From assembly GCF_026341825.1 (NCBI RefSeq), contig NZ_JAPENY010000001.1:2666001-2730000 (forward strand): a stretch of DNA of 64,000 nt. The letters run 5' to 3'. The position numbers and the translations under genes are program-made. Below the pieces are notes generated by a model. That model searched no databases. It was not told where the DNA came from and saw nothing but the letters and a program-made list of their open reading frames with translations. Shown one piece after another: positions 50,841 to 59,353 of the stretch. This DNA is from Streptomyces sp. NBC_00620 (lineage in GTDB: Bacteria; Actinomycetota; Actinomycetes; Streptomycetales; Streptomycetaceae). The stretch's first letter is position 1, and each line of letters starts with the position of its first letter.

Positions 50841-51815
50841 TCAGGACGCGCCCCCGCCCGCCCCCCGAGTCAACCGCGCCCCCAACTCCCGTAGACACAC
50901 CACAAGTTCCGCCGGCTCCCGCACCGTGAACTCGCAGTCGACCGTCGCGAGCCGCACCGCCAGCCACTCCACGGCGTCCCCGGCGGAGGAACGCAGCCGG
51001 CAGTTGTGGTCGTCGATCGGTTCGGGCGCCCCGAGCGAGGCGGGCAGTCGCGCGGCGACGAACGCGGCGGGCGCGGCGAAGGTGACGTCGAAGTCGTACG
51101 TCACCTGGCGCCGGTACATCGACTGCCGCAAGTACTCCGCCGCACTCCCCGTCGGCAACTCGCGCGGAGCGAAGCGCGCCCCGGTCGCGAAGGGCTCGGC
51201 GACCCGGTCGACGCGGAACGTACGCCAGTCCTCGCGGTCGAGGTCGTAGGCGACGAGGTACCAGCGGCGGCCGGTGGAGACGAGCCGGTACGGCTCGGTC
51301 AGCCGTCGCGACGGCGTCCCGTCCTTGGCTCGGTACGCGAACCGCAGCCGCTCCCGGCCGGCCACCGTGGAGGCCATGACGGTCAGCGTCTCGGGCGCGA
51401 TGCTCGCCCCGTCCCCGCTGGTCAGCGGGGTGGTCGCCGCCTGCAACGTGGACACGCGGTGCCGCAGCCGCGACGGCAGCACCTGCTCCAGCTTGGCGAG
51501 CGCCCGTACGGAGGCCTCCTCGATGCCCTCGACCGCGTGCCCGGCGCCGGCCCGCAGCCCCACCGCGATCGCCACCGCCTCCTCGTCGTCGAGCACGAGC
51601 GGCGGCATCGCTTTCCCCGCCACCAGCCGGTACCCGCCGTCGGACCCCTTGGTCGCCTGCACCGGATAGCCCAGTTCGCGGAGCCGGTCGATGTCCCGCC
51701 GGACGGTACGACGGGACACCCCGAGCCGCTCGGACAGCTCACCGCCGGGCCACTCGCGGGGCGTCTGAAGCAGGGAGAGGAGCTGGAGCAGCCGGGCCGG
51801 CGTATCCGTAGTCAT
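50841..51815 (-). CDS. WYL-domain transcriptional regulator (YafY/DeoR-type HTH)
   Basis: 324 residues. N-terminal winged helix GGELSERLGVSRRTVRRDID, then LRELGYPVQATKGSDGGYRL; a WYL domain (RLTEPYRLVSTGRRWYLVAY, DLDREDWRTFRVDRV) and WCX C-terminal extension follow. WYL domains bind ligands, often nucleic acids or nucleotides. It is divergent from the DHA2 pump at 51878 (62-base gap), which it most likely controls. Length and domain order are normal. Confidence 0.93.
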   Translation of the reverse strand: MTTDTPARLLQLLSLLQTPREWPGGELSERLGVSRRTVRRDIDRLRELGYPVQATKGSDGGYRLVAGKAMPPLVLDDEEAVAIAVGLRAGAGHAVEGIEEASVRALAKLEQVLPSRLRHRVSTLQAATTPLTSGDGASIAPETLTVMASTVAGRERLRFAYRAKDGTPSRRLTEPYRLVSTGRRWYLVAYDLDREDWRTFRVDRVAEPFATGARFAPRELPTGSAAEYLRQSMYRRQVTYDFDVTFAAPAAFVAARLPASLGAPEPIDDHNCRLRSSAGDAVEWLAVRLATVDCEFTVREPAELVVCLRELGARLTRGAGGGAS

Positions 51816-51877
51816 GTTTTCCAGAGTGCCGTAGAACTAGGACACGATCTGACCTATTGCCGCACTAACTTCGTTCC

Positions 51878-53395
51878 ATGACCTCCACCGAGACCACTCT
51901 CAACAGCCCGGCCCCCGTGGCCGACCGGCGTCGTTGGTTCGCACTCGCGATCGTGATGACCGCGGCCTTCATGGACCTGGTCGACGTCACGATCGTCAAC
52001 ATCGCGATCCCGTCGATCCAGCGGGACGCGGGGGCTTCGTTCAGCCAGATCCAGTGGATTACCGCGGGCTACGCGCTGGCCTTCGCCGCAGGACTCATCA
52101 CCGGTGGGCGGCTCGGCGACATCCACGGCCGCAAGCGACTCTTCCTGGTCGGCATAGGCGGATTCACGATGGCATCGGCCCTGTGCGGCTTCGCCGCGAA
52201 CCCGGAGATGCTCGTCGCCTCCCGCATCCTCCAGGGCGGGATGGCCGCGCTGATGGTGCCGCAGGTGCTGTCGATCGTGCACGCGACCTTCCCGGCGCAC
52301 GAGCGGGGCAAGGTGTTCGGTCTGTTCGGCGCGGTCGTGGGCCTTGGCGCCGTGTCCGGACCGCTGCTCGGCGCGCTGCTCACCGAGTGGAACCTGTTCG
52401 GGCTCGAGTGGCGGCCGATCTTCCTCATCAACCTGCCGGTCGGCATCGCGGGCCTGATCCTGGGCCGCCGTTTCATCACCGAGTCCAAGGCCCCGCGGGC
52501 CCTCAAGCTGGACCTCGTCGGCGTCGCCCTCGTCACACTGGGGCTGCTGATGCTGCTCTACCCGCTGACGCGCGGCGAGGAGCTGGGCTGGCCGCTGTGG
52601 GGGTACGCGTCCATGATCGGCGCGCTCGTCGTCTTCGCGGCGCTGGTGGCGTACGAGAAGCGCAAGGCGCGGATCGACGGTTCGCCGCTCGTCGAACTCT
52701 CCCTCTTCAAGGCGAAGAGCTTCGCCGCGGGCATCGCCGTCCAGACCGTCTTCGGGGTCGCGCTCGGCATCTTCTTCCTGGTGTGGACGCTGTACATGCA
52801 GATCGGACTGGGGTGGAGCCCGCTGCGGGCCGGCCTGACCGGGGTTCCGTTCTCGATCGCGGTGTCGGCGGCGGCCGGGATGTCGGTGCAGCTGCTGGTC
52901 CCGCGCTTCGGGCGCAAGGTGCTCCAGACGGGCGCGCTGACCATGGCGGCGGGCGTACTGCTCTACATCTGGGAGTCCGAGCGGTACGGCATGTCCATCG
53001 CCTCCTGGCAGATGGCGCTCCCGCTGGTGGTCATGGGCGCGGGGATGGGCTTCATCGTGGCGCCGCTGACGGACGCGGTGCTGTCGGACGTGCCGCGTGA
53101 GCACGCCGGTTCGGCGTCCGGCCTCATCAACACCGTGCAGCAGATGGGCAACGCGCTGGGCCTCGGCCTGGTGTCCGTCGTCTTCTTCGGCACGATGGGG
53201 GACCGGCTGACACCGGCCGAGGTCAGCCCGGCCTTCGTGAACGCCTTCCAGCACGCGCTGGGCTGGGTCGCGGCGGTGATGGCGGTCATCTTCCTGCTGA
53301 TGTTCGCGCTGCCGAAGCGGCCGGCGCAGCATCTGGAGGGCGTGGAGGACGCGTCCTCCGACGAGCTCACGAAGGAGCCCGAGCTCGTTTCGTGA
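51878..53395 (+). CDS. MFS drug efflux transporter, DHA2 (14-helix) family
   Basis: 505 residues from ATG 51878. Helix 1 carries AFMDLVDVTIVNIAIPSIQR (motif D1), the first loop GGRLGDIHGRKRLF (motif A), and helix 5 LFGAVVGLGAVSGPLLGALL (motif C). About 14 helices and an acidic C-terminal tail. A multidrug proton antiporter by family. It is divergent from the WYL regulator and followed by a strong terminator, so it is monocistronic. Confidence 0.94.
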   Translation: MTSTETTLNSPAPVADRRRWFALAIVMTAAFMDLVDVTIVNIAIPSIQRDAGASFSQIQWITAGYALAFAAGLITGGRLGDIHGRKRLFLVGIGGFTMASALCGFAANPEMLVASRILQGGMAALMVPQVLSIVHATFPAHERGKVFGLFGAVVGLGAVSGPLLGALLTEWNLFGLEWRPIFLINLPVGIAGLILGRRFITESKAPRALKLDLVGVALVTLGLLMLLYPLTRGEELGWPLWGYASMIGALVVFAALVAYEKRKARIDGSPLVELSLFKAKSFAAGIAVQTVFGVALGIFFLVWTLYMQIGLGWSPLRAGLTGVPFSIAVSAAAGMSVQLLVPRFGRKVLQTGALTMAAGVLLYIWESERYGMSIASWQMALPLVVMGAGMGFIVAPLTDAVLSDVPREHAGSASGLINTVQQMGNALGLGLVSVVFFGTMGDRLTPAEVSPAFVNAFQHALGWVAAVMAVIFLLMFALPKRPAQHLEGVEDASSDELTKEPELVS

Positions 53396-53403
53396 ACCAG
53401 GAC

Positions 53404-53440
53404 CGAAGGGGCCCGGCACCTCAGGTGCCGGGCCCCTTCG
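53404..53440 (+). terminator. Terminator of the DHA2 pump gene
   Basis: 18-bp perfect stem CGAAGGGGCCCGGCACCT (53404-53421) with its complement at 53423-53440, one-base centre, 8 bases after the stop codon. Very stable hairpin; no T-run. Confidence 0.85.
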
Positions 53441-53495
53441 TGTGGCCCTCCTTGTATTGCCTTCGGCAACGAAAGTCCGTTCATGCCCGGATCAC

Positions 53496-53559
53496 GCCCG
53501 AACCTGTTTACTTTCTGGAAATGCGGGCGTAGCCTCCGAGTGAAACCACAGGTTCGGGC
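53496..53559. promoter_or_regulatory. Candidate DeoR/FruR operators upstream of the fru genes
   Basis: GCCCGAACCTGT at 53496-53507 is exactly repeated in inverted orientation at 53548-53559 (ACAGGTTCGGGC), 40 bases apart, ending 21 bases before the DeoR gene. Paired inverted sites around a promoter are typical for DeoR-family repressors of sugar operons. Confidence 0.65.
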
Positions 53560-53580
53560 ATAAGTCGGAGGCGAACGGAC

Positions 53581-54342
53581 ATGTACGCACCGGAGCGGCA
53601 GCAGGAGATCCTCCGGCTCGCCCGTGACGGCGGCCGGGTGGACGTGGTGTCACTGGCCGAGGAGTTCCAGGTCACCGCGGAGACCATCCGCCGCGACCTG
53701 AAGACCCTGGACCGTGCGGGTCTCGTACGCCGGGTGCACGGCGGTGCGATACCGGCCGGGCGCCTGGACTTCGAGCCCGACCTCGCCGAACGCGAGTACA
53801 CGGCGGCCGACGAGAAGGACCGCGTCGCCCAGGCCGCCGTCGCCGAACTGCCCCACGACGGCACAGTGATCCTGGACGCCGGCTCGACGGTCGCCCGGCT
53901 CGCCGGAGCGCTCCCGCTGGAGGCGACGCTCACCGTCGTCACCCACAGCCTGCCGATCGCGGCCCGCCTCGCGGATCACCCCGGCATCCAGCTCCATCTC
54001 GTCGGGGGGCGCGTGCGGCACCGTACGCGCGCCGCCGTGGACGCCTGGGCGCTCCGCGCGTACAGCGAGATCCGCGCCGACGTCCTCTTCATCGCCGCCA
54101 ACGGCTTCTCCGTTTCGTACGGCCTGACCACCCCCGACCTCGCGGAAGCCGCCGTCAAGCGCGCGACCATGCGCGCCGCGCGCCGCGTGGTGCTGCTCGC
54201 CGACTCCTCCAAGCACGGCCAGGAGCACTTCGCCCGCTTCGGCGACCTGAGCGATGTGGACCTGCTGATCACCGACCGCGGGCTGAGCCCGGAAGACGCC
54301 ACCGCCATCGAGCGCGGCGGCACCGAAGTGCTGTGTGTGTAG
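53581..54342 (+). CDS. fruR: DeoR-family regulator of fructose utilisation (FruR-like)
   Basis: 253 residues from ATG 53581. N-terminal winged helix MYAPERQQEILRLARDGGRV, then EFQVTAETIRRDLKTLDRAG, is the DeoR signature. The sugar-phosphate-binding DeoRC domain follows (ILDAGSTVARLAGAL, NGFSVSYGLTTPDLAEAAVK, LADSSKHG). It heads the fru cluster with fruK and fruA downstream, so the likely inducer is fructose-1-phosphate. The name is assigned by context. The 79 bases to fruK contain only a small AGCGCC/GGCGCT hairpin. Confidence 0.88.
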   Translation: MYAPERQQEILRLARDGGRVDVVSLAEEFQVTAETIRRDLKTLDRAGLVRRVHGGAIPAGRLDFEPDLAEREYTAADEKDRVAQAAVAELPHDGTVILDAGSTVARLAGALPLEATLTVVTHSLPIAARLADHPGIQLHLVGGRVRHRTRAAVDAWALRAYSEIRADVLFIAANGFSVSYGLTTPDLAEAAVKRATMRAARRVVLLADSSKHGQEHFARFGDLSDVDLLITDRGLSPEDATAIERGGTEVLCV

Positions 54343-54421
54343 AGCGCCCCGTGTTCCGAGGCGCTGTGTGTATTGAGCTGCAAGCGGCATCCGGCCGCCG
54401 TGTGTTGAGAAACGAGTGCGT

Positions 54422-55375
54422 ATGATCCTCACCGTCACCCCCAACCCCTCCCTCGACCGTACGTACGAGGTCCCGTCGCTCGACCGCGGCGAGGTCATCC
54501 GGGCCACCGGCGAACGCATGGACCCGGGCGGCAAGGGCGTGAACGTCTCGCGCGCGGTCGCCGCCGCCGGACAGCGCACGATCGCCGTCCTGCCCCTGGG
54601 CGGTGCGCCCGGCGCGCTCGTCGCCGACCTGCTCGACGCCCAGGGCATCGAGGTCGCGCCGGTCCCGATCGCCGGAGCCACCCGCTCGAACATCTCGGTC
54701 GCCGAACCCGACGGCACGATGACGAAGATCAACGCGCCCGGCCCCGAACTCTCCGCCGCCGAGGCCGAACTGCTCCTGGAGACCGTCCGCGGCCAGTACC
54801 GCTCCGACGCCACCGACTGGATCACCTGCTGCGGCAGCCTGCCGCGCGGGCTCGCACCTTCCTGGTACGCCGATCTTGTCGCGCGGGCGCACGCCGCGGG
54901 CGCCCGGATCGCGCTGGACACCTCAGGTCCGGCGCTGCTCGCGGCGCTGCGCGAGCGGCCCGACGTGGTGAAGCCCAACGCCGAGGAGCTCGCGGAAGCC
55001 GTCGGGCGCCCCCTCGCCACGGTGGGCGACGCGGTGAAGGCGGCCGAGGAGTTGCGCGAGCTGGGCGCGCGCGCCGTGCTCGCGAGCCTGGGCGCGGACG
55101 GCCAGTTGCTCGTGGACGGCTCGGGCGCCTGGTTCGCGAGCGCGCGGGTGGATGCCGTACGCAGCAACGTGGGCGCCGGCGACTCCTCCCTCGCCGGTTT
55201 CCTGATCGCCGGCGGCAGCGGCCCGAAGGCCCTGGCCTCCGCCGTCGCCCACGGCGCCGCGGCCGTCCAGCTCCCCGGCAGCGTGATGCCGGGCCCGGCC
55301 GACCTCGACCCCTCCGCCGTGACGGTCACGGCGGAGATCCCGGTGGACCGCGTACTGACGGAGCCCGTGTCATGA
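54422..55375 (+). CDS. fruK: 1-phosphofructokinase FruK (PfkB family)
   Basis: 317 residues from ATG 54422 (GTG 54416 possible). ILTVTPNPSLDRTYEV and GERMDPGGKGVNVSRAVAA are the PfkB N-terminal signature of 1-phosphofructokinases. KPNAEELAEA and VGAGDSSLAGFL near the C-terminus contain the ATP site and catalytic Asp. It phosphorylates fructose-1-phosphate made by FruA to fructose-1,6-bisphosphate. The final TGA overlaps the ATG of the next ORF (ATGA). Confidence 0.94.
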   Translation: MILTVTPNPSLDRTYEVPSLDRGEVIRATGERMDPGGKGVNVSRAVAAAGQRTIAVLPLGGAPGALVADLLDAQGIEVAPVPIAGATRSNISVAEPDGTMTKINAPGPELSAAEAELLLETVRGQYRSDATDWITCCGSLPRGLAPSWYADLVARAHAAGARIALDTSGPALLAALRERPDVVKPNAEELAEAVGRPLATVGDAVKAAEELRELGARAVLASLGADGQLLVDGSGAWFASARVDAVRSNVGAGDSSLAGFLIAGGSGPKALASAVAHGAAAVQLPGSVMPGPADLDPSAVTVTAEIPVDRVLTEPVS

Positions 55376-55917
55376 CGGCGCGCGCCACCGGACGATGGGC
55401 CGGCTCTCGATTCGGTTCTGGGCTTGCTGGACCTGGACTCACCGGTCTCGGAGTCACTGGACCTGGACTCACCGGTCTCGGAGTCACTGGACCTGGACTC
55501 ACCGGTCTCGGAGTCACTGGTCCCGGGCTCACCGGTCTCGGAGTCGCTGGTCCCGGGCTCACCGGTTCCGGAGTCACTGGTCCCGGGCTCACCGGTCCTG
55601 GACGCACTGGCCCCGGCCCCGTCGGTCCCGAGCCCAATGGCTCCGGCGGACCCCCTGAACAGGCCCTGAAGCGGCGGGGTCTCCCCTTCCCCGCCGCAGC
55701 CATACGGCGAAGGGACTGGCCCGGTCCCGCCGCCGAGGGGAGGCGGGGCTTCCCCCGCCCCGCCTCCACCGCCCCTGCGATTCGCCCCAGTCCCTGCCCC
55801 AGTCCCCGTACCCCCTTCCCCACGTTCAGCTTCACCCCTGTCCCCACCCCTGTCCCCACCCCCGCCCCCGCCCACAATTTCCCCCGGGCGATACGCGTGC
55901 GAAGGAGCCCGCGATGA
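55372..55917 (+). CDS. Gly/Pro/Thr-rich decapeptide-repeat ORF bridging fruK and fruA
   Basis: 181 codons whose ATG overlaps the fruK stop and whose TGA overlaps the fruA start, both by ATGA. Residues ~20-88 are repeats of GPGLTGLGVT-type decapeptides encoded by the 30-bp minisatellite at 55429-55638; the rest is Pro/Arg-rich with no recognisable domain. In other Streptomyces I would expect fruA to follow fruK closely. It may serve only to carry ribosomes to fruA, or be a repeat-expanded spacer. Translation is plausible but unproven. Confidence 0.45.
   Translation: MTARATGRWAGSRFGSGLAGPGLTGLGVTGPGLTGLGVTGPGLTGLGVTGPGLTGLGVAGPGLTGSGVTGPGLTGPGRTGPGPVGPEPNGSGGPPEQALKRRGLPFPAAAIRRRDWPGPAAEGRRGFPRPASTAPAIRPSPCPSPRTPFPTFSFTPVPTPVPTPAPAHNFPRAIRVRRSPR
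55429..55638 (+). repeat. 30-bp tandem repeat (minisatellite), about seven copies
   Basis: Three identical units (55429-55458, 55459-55488, 55489-55518; core GACTCACCGGTCTCGGAGTC) are followed by three or four progressively diverged ones starting at 55519, 55549, 55579 and 55609. Period 30 keeps reading frames open on both strands. Copy number is likely variable. Confidence 0.95.
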
Positions 55918-58010
55918 GCGAGATGATCACCGCGGACCTGGTCGACCTCGACCTGTCCGCCGAAACGAAGGAAGCGGCGGCCCGAGCCCTCGCAGAGCGC
56001 ATGGTGGCACTGGGCCGGGTGACCGACCTCGACGGCTTCCTCGCCGACGTGGCCGCTCGCGAGGCCCAGATGCCGACCGGCCTCGACGGCGGCATCGGCA
56101 TCCCGCACTGCCGGAGCGAACACGTCACCGAACCGACGCTCGCCTTCGGGCGCAGCGCGGCGGGGATCGACTTCGGCGCGCCGGACGGGCCCGCCGACCT
56201 GATCTTCCTGATCGCCGCCCCGGCGGGCGCGGACGACGCCCACCTCACGATCCTCTCGTCGCTGGCCCGGCACCTGATGAACGCCGAGTTCACGTCCGCG
56301 CTGCGGGCCGTGGACGACGCGGCGGCCGCGGCCGCGCTGATCCGGGGCGACGAGCCCGCGGCGGCCCCGGCCGCCTCCGATGGCTCCGCGGCGGAGTCGA
56401 ACGCGGCGGCCTCCGCCGACTCCGCCGCGGGCGGCACGGCCCCGGCACCGGGTGCGACCGTCGAGGACGGACCCGCCCCGGCGCCGGGCGCCACCGAGGG
56501 CGGCGAACCCTTCCGCATCGTCGCCGTCACCTCGTGCCCCACCGGCATCGCGCACACCTACATGGCGGCCGAGTCGCTGGAGAACGCGGGACGCGAGGCC
56601 GGCATCGAACTCGTCGTCGAGACGCAGGGCTCGGCCGGTTTCACCCGGCTCGACCCCGCGGTCATCGCGGCGGCGGACGGCGTGATCTTCGCGCACGACG
56701 TCCCCGTACGGGACAAGGACCGCTTCGCCGGGAAGCCGACCGTCGACGTCGGCGTGAAGGCGGGCATCAACCGTCCCACCGAGCTGATCTCCGAGGTCCG
56801 CGGCAAGGCGGAGCGCGGCGAGGTCACCGCGGGCTCCGCGCCCGGCACACCCGTGGAGCGCACCGGTGAGTCCGGCGAGGGCTACGGCAGCAAGCTCCGC
56901 AAGTGGCTGATGAGCGGCGTGAGTTACATGGTGCCGTTCGTCGCCGCGGGCGGTCTGCTGATCGCCCTGGGCTTCGCGATCGGCGGCTACCAGGTCAACA
57001 AGGCGCCGTCCGTCATGGACCACTTCATGTGGCTGCAGGCGGACAGTTGGGGTGCGCTGTTCTTCCAGATCGGCGGCGTGGCCTTCGGCTTCCTCGTCCC
57101 CGTCCTCGCCGGCTACATCGCGTACGGCATGGCGGACCGGCCAGGTCTTGTCCCCGGCTTCGTCGGCGGCGCGATCTCCCTCACCATCAACGCGGGCTTC
57201 CTCGGCGGTCTGGCCGCCGGTCTCATCGCCGGTGCGGTGGTCATCGGGATCCAGAAGGTCAAGATCCCCAAGTCGCTGCGCGGCATCATGCCGGTGGTGG
57301 TGATCCCACTGATCTCCTCGGCGATCGTCGGGTTCCTGATGTTCGTGGTCATCGGCAAGCCGATCGCCTCCGCGCAGAAGGGCATGACCGACTGGCTCAA
57401 CGGCCTCACCGGCACCAACGCCATCCTCCTGGGCACCCTGCTCGGCCTGATGATGTGCTTCGACCTCGGCGGCCCGGTCAACAAGGTCGCGTACACCTTC
57501 GCCACGGCGGGTATCGCGGTGGCGAGCCCCAGCGACTCGGCGATGAAGATCATGGCCGCGGTGATGGCGGCCGGCATGGTCCCGCCGCTCGCCATGGCCC
57601 TGGCCACGACCGTCCGCGGCAAGCTCTTCACCCAGACCGAGCGCGAGAACGGCAAGGCCGCCTGGGTCCTCGGCGCCTCCTTCATCTCGGAGGGCGCGAT
57701 CCCCTTCGCCGCGGCGGACCCGCTCCGCGTCATCCCGTCGTCCATGGTGGGCGGCGCGGTCACCGGCGCGCTGTCGATGGCCTTCGGCGCCACCCTGCGC
57801 GCCCCGCACGGCGGCATCTTCGTGGTCCCGCTGATCGGCAACCCGTTCCTCTACCTGGTCGCCATCGCCGCGGGCGTCTGCGTCACCACCGCCCTGGTGG
57901 TCGTCCTGAAGGGCATGCGCAAGCAGGCTCCCGGGGTCGCCGGCGCAGGGGTTGCCGACGCTCCGATATCGGCGAAGGCCGAACGCAAGGAGCCGGTGGC
58001 AGCCGCCTGA
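55914..58010 (+). CDS. fruA: Fructose-specific PTS enzyme IIABC, FruA
   Basis: 698 residues from ATG 55914 (GAAGGAG upstream). EIIA domain ~1-145 with active-site His65 (GIGIPHCRSEHV), an Ala/Gly/Pro linker, EIIB domain from ~199 with phospho-Cys208 (VTSCPTGIAHTYMAAE), then the EIIC membrane domain (~320-680) with KLRKWLMSGVSYMVPFVAAG and GFISEGAIPF-like SFISEGAIPFAAADPLRV. It imports fructose while phosphorylating it at C1, using HPr. Works with FruK, and is likely repressed by the DeoR protein and translationally coupled to the repeat ORF. Confidence 0.95.
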   Translation: MSEMITADLVDLDLSAETKEAAARALAERMVALGRVTDLDGFLADVAAREAQMPTGLDGGIGIPHCRSEHVTEPTLAFGRSAAGIDFGAPDGPADLIFLIAAPAGADDAHLTILSSLARHLMNAEFTSALRAVDDAAAAAALIRGDEPAAAPAASDGSAAESNAAASADSAAGGTAPAPGATVEDGPAPAPGATEGGEPFRIVAVTSCPTGIAHTYMAAESLENAGREAGIELVVETQGSAGFTRLDPAVIAAADGVIFAHDVPVRDKDRFAGKPTVDVGVKAGINRPTELISEVRGKAERGEVTAGSAPGTPVERTGESGEGYGSKLRKWLMSGVSYMVPFVAAGGLLIALGFAIGGYQVNKAPSVMDHFMWLQADSWGALFFQIGGVAFGFLVPVLAGYIAYGMADRPGLVPGFVGGAISLTINAGFLGGLAAGLIAGAVVIGIQKVKIPKSLRGIMPVVVIPLISSAIVGFLMFVVIGKPIASAQKGMTDWLNGLTGTNAILLGTLLGLMMCFDLGGPVNKVAYTFATAGIAVASPSDSAMKIMAAVMAAGMVPPLAMALATTVRGKLFTQTERENGKAAWVLGASFISEGAIPFAAADPLRVIPSSMVGGAVTGALSMAFGATLRAPHGGIFVVPLIGNPFLYLVAIAAGVCVTTALVVVLKGMRKQAPGVAGAGVADAPISAKAERKEPVAAA

Positions 58011-58072
58011 AGAGCCAACCGCCTGCCCCTTTAGGGCACTGGTGAGCTGTTCACCGCATCTGCGAGATGCGT

Positions 58073-58102
58073 CACGGTCCGGGACCAAAGTCCCGGACCG
58101 TG
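58073..58102 (+). terminator. Terminator after fruA
   Basis: 13-bp perfect stem (CACGGTCCGGGAC at 58073-58085 with its complement at 58090-58102) and CAAA loop, 62 bases after the fruA stop and 16 before the next start. Confidence 0.8.
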
Positions 58103-58118
58103 GTGTCTACTGGGGCGC

Positions 58119-58376
58119 ATGCCCGATCACGTGTCGATCCTCCAGCTGACAGGCGTGGCCGCCCTCGCCCTGGCGACCGTCATCTGGGTCGTCGGCCTGG
58201 TACGCCTTCTGCGCCGGGACCGCTCCGAAGCCGTGCTCCGGCGTCATGGCGACGCGCTCCGGGCCATGCCCCGCCAGCGACAGTCGGGTCCGGACACCGA
58301 GTCCGTCGAACTGACCCCGGAGGAGCACGCCGCCTTCGCCGGCCTGGTACGCCAGTTCAGCGACAGCCGCCCGTAA
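58119..58376 (+). CDS. Small single-helix membrane protein
   Basis: 85 residues from ATG 58119. One N-terminal membrane helix (LTGVAALALATVIWVVGLV) and a polar cytoplasmic tail with ELTPEEHAAFAGLVRQFSD. Good codon bias. Proteins with this layout are common unannotated Streptomyces genes; function unknown. Convergent with the DUF6227-like gene; a short imperfect GAGCCGGGCCGGTCTC repeat fills the gap (58410-58460). Confidence 0.75.
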   Translation: MPDHVSILQLTGVAALALATVIWVVGLVRLLRRDRSEAVLRRHGDALRAMPRQRQSGPDTESVELTPEEHAAFAGLVRQFSDSRP

Positions 58377-58446
58377 CTGCCCTGCGGCTGCTCCCCGGTG
58401 GTGATGTCAGCCGAGCCGGGCCGGTCTCGGCCGAGTCGAGCCGGTC

Positions 58447-59196
58447 TCAGCCGAGCCGGGCCGCGCGCCGCTCGATCGCATCGCGCGCCGCGTCCTCCGT
58501 GTCGTACACCTCGCACATGTGCCGCCGGTCGGGCGTCGCCGTGTGCTCGACCTCCCACAGGGAGATCTCCTGCCCGTCCCGCAGCAGGAACGCGTGCTCG
58601 TAGAGCGAGAAGGACATCCCGGGCCGGCCTGTCCGGCAGGGGCGGCCGAAGGCCTGGGTGATCTGGTGCGCGAACGCCTCGCGCATCAGCAGTGTCGCGA
58701 GGTCGGCCCCCGGCTGGTCCGGGTTCTCCGCCCGCCGCAGCAGCCGTCGCGCGTGATCCGGCGAGTCGTCGGGCACGTACTCGTGCCGCGGCGCGGGAAT
58801 CGGCGACAGCTGCATCAGTACGGCCAGTTCGAAGTCCGGAGCGTCCGCCGGGAGCGGCAGGCGGGCCGTGGCGGCGCGCAGCTCGTCGTCGTCGACGTAC
58901 ACCTCGTGCTGCGGATCGCTGCCGGGCGCCGTGTTGTGCACGAGCTCCCACAGCGTGACCGCCGAGCCGTCGGCGAGCAGCCACGTGTGCCGGTACGTCT
59001 CGCGGTGCAGCCCCGCACTGTGGTGCGCGGAGTGCAGCGAACTGTCGTGCGCCAGCGCACAGTCGAGCCGCCGTATCGTCTCGTCCGGCAGTTCGAAGGA
59101 GTTCAGGGCGCGACCGAGGAGTCGCGCGAGATGCTCCTCCGGAGACTCGGGCGACTCGGGTGGTTCGTACGCTGCTGTCTCGTACGGAACGCTCAA
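58447..59196 (-). CDS. Conserved Streptomyces protein (DUF6227-like)
   Basis: 249 residues from ATG 59196. Two similar halves are visible: YRHTWLLADGSAVTLWELVH with EVYVDDDEL, and FSLYEHAFLLRDGQEISLWE with CEVYDTEDAA, i.e. an internal duplication. I associate this sequence with DUF6227, a Streptomyces-specific family without known function. In the middle, HLARLLGRALNSFELPDETI is also typical. No catalytic motif seen. Confidence 0.75.
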   Translation of the reverse strand: MSVPYETAAYEPPESPESPEEHLARLLGRALNSFELPDETIRRLDCALAHDSSLHSAHHSAGLHRETYRHTWLLADGSAVTLWELVHNTAPGSDPQHEVYVDDDELRAATARLPLPADAPDFELAVLMQLSPIPAPRHEYVPDDSPDHARRLLRRAENPDQPGADLATLLMREAFAHQITQAFGRPCRTGRPGMSFSLYEHAFLLRDGQEISLWEVEHTATPDRRHMCEVYDTEDAARDAIERRAARLG

Positions 59197-59300
59197 GGTT
59201 TCTCCCGGCGTTGCTGCATGTCACCTTGTGGGTGCATACCGTAGCCCCTCGGTCGGACATCATGTCCGCGAACCGAGAAAACGTACGGTTGGAAAACGGA

Positions 59301-59331
59301 CGGGCCGCGCGGCAAGTTCCCACGCGGCCCG
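59301..59331 (-). terminator. Hairpin downstream of the L,D-transpeptidase gene
   Basis: CGGGCCGCG (59301-59309) pairs with CGCGGCCCG (59323-59331). It lies 23 bases beyond the stop of the minus-strand transpeptidase gene. Confidence 0.55.
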
Positions 59332-59353
59332 CCCGAGCGTCAAAAAGCCCTCG

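Noticed and set aside
55429..55638. Possible CRISPR-like array
   Set aside because: Units are directly adjacent 30-bp copies without spacers, so it is a minisatellite; no cas genes and no array elsewhere in the window.
53650..55875. Ser/Glu-rich SDSETGEPGT repeat protein on the minus strand
   Set aside because: Also a product of the same minisatellite, antisense to the DeoR and fruK genes; no start or ribosome site of quality.
55326..58088. 920-codon minus-strand frame including PGPVSPGPVTPRPVS-type repeats
   Set aside because: Antisense to fruA; the collagen-like look comes only from the 30-bp minisatellite read on the opposite strand.
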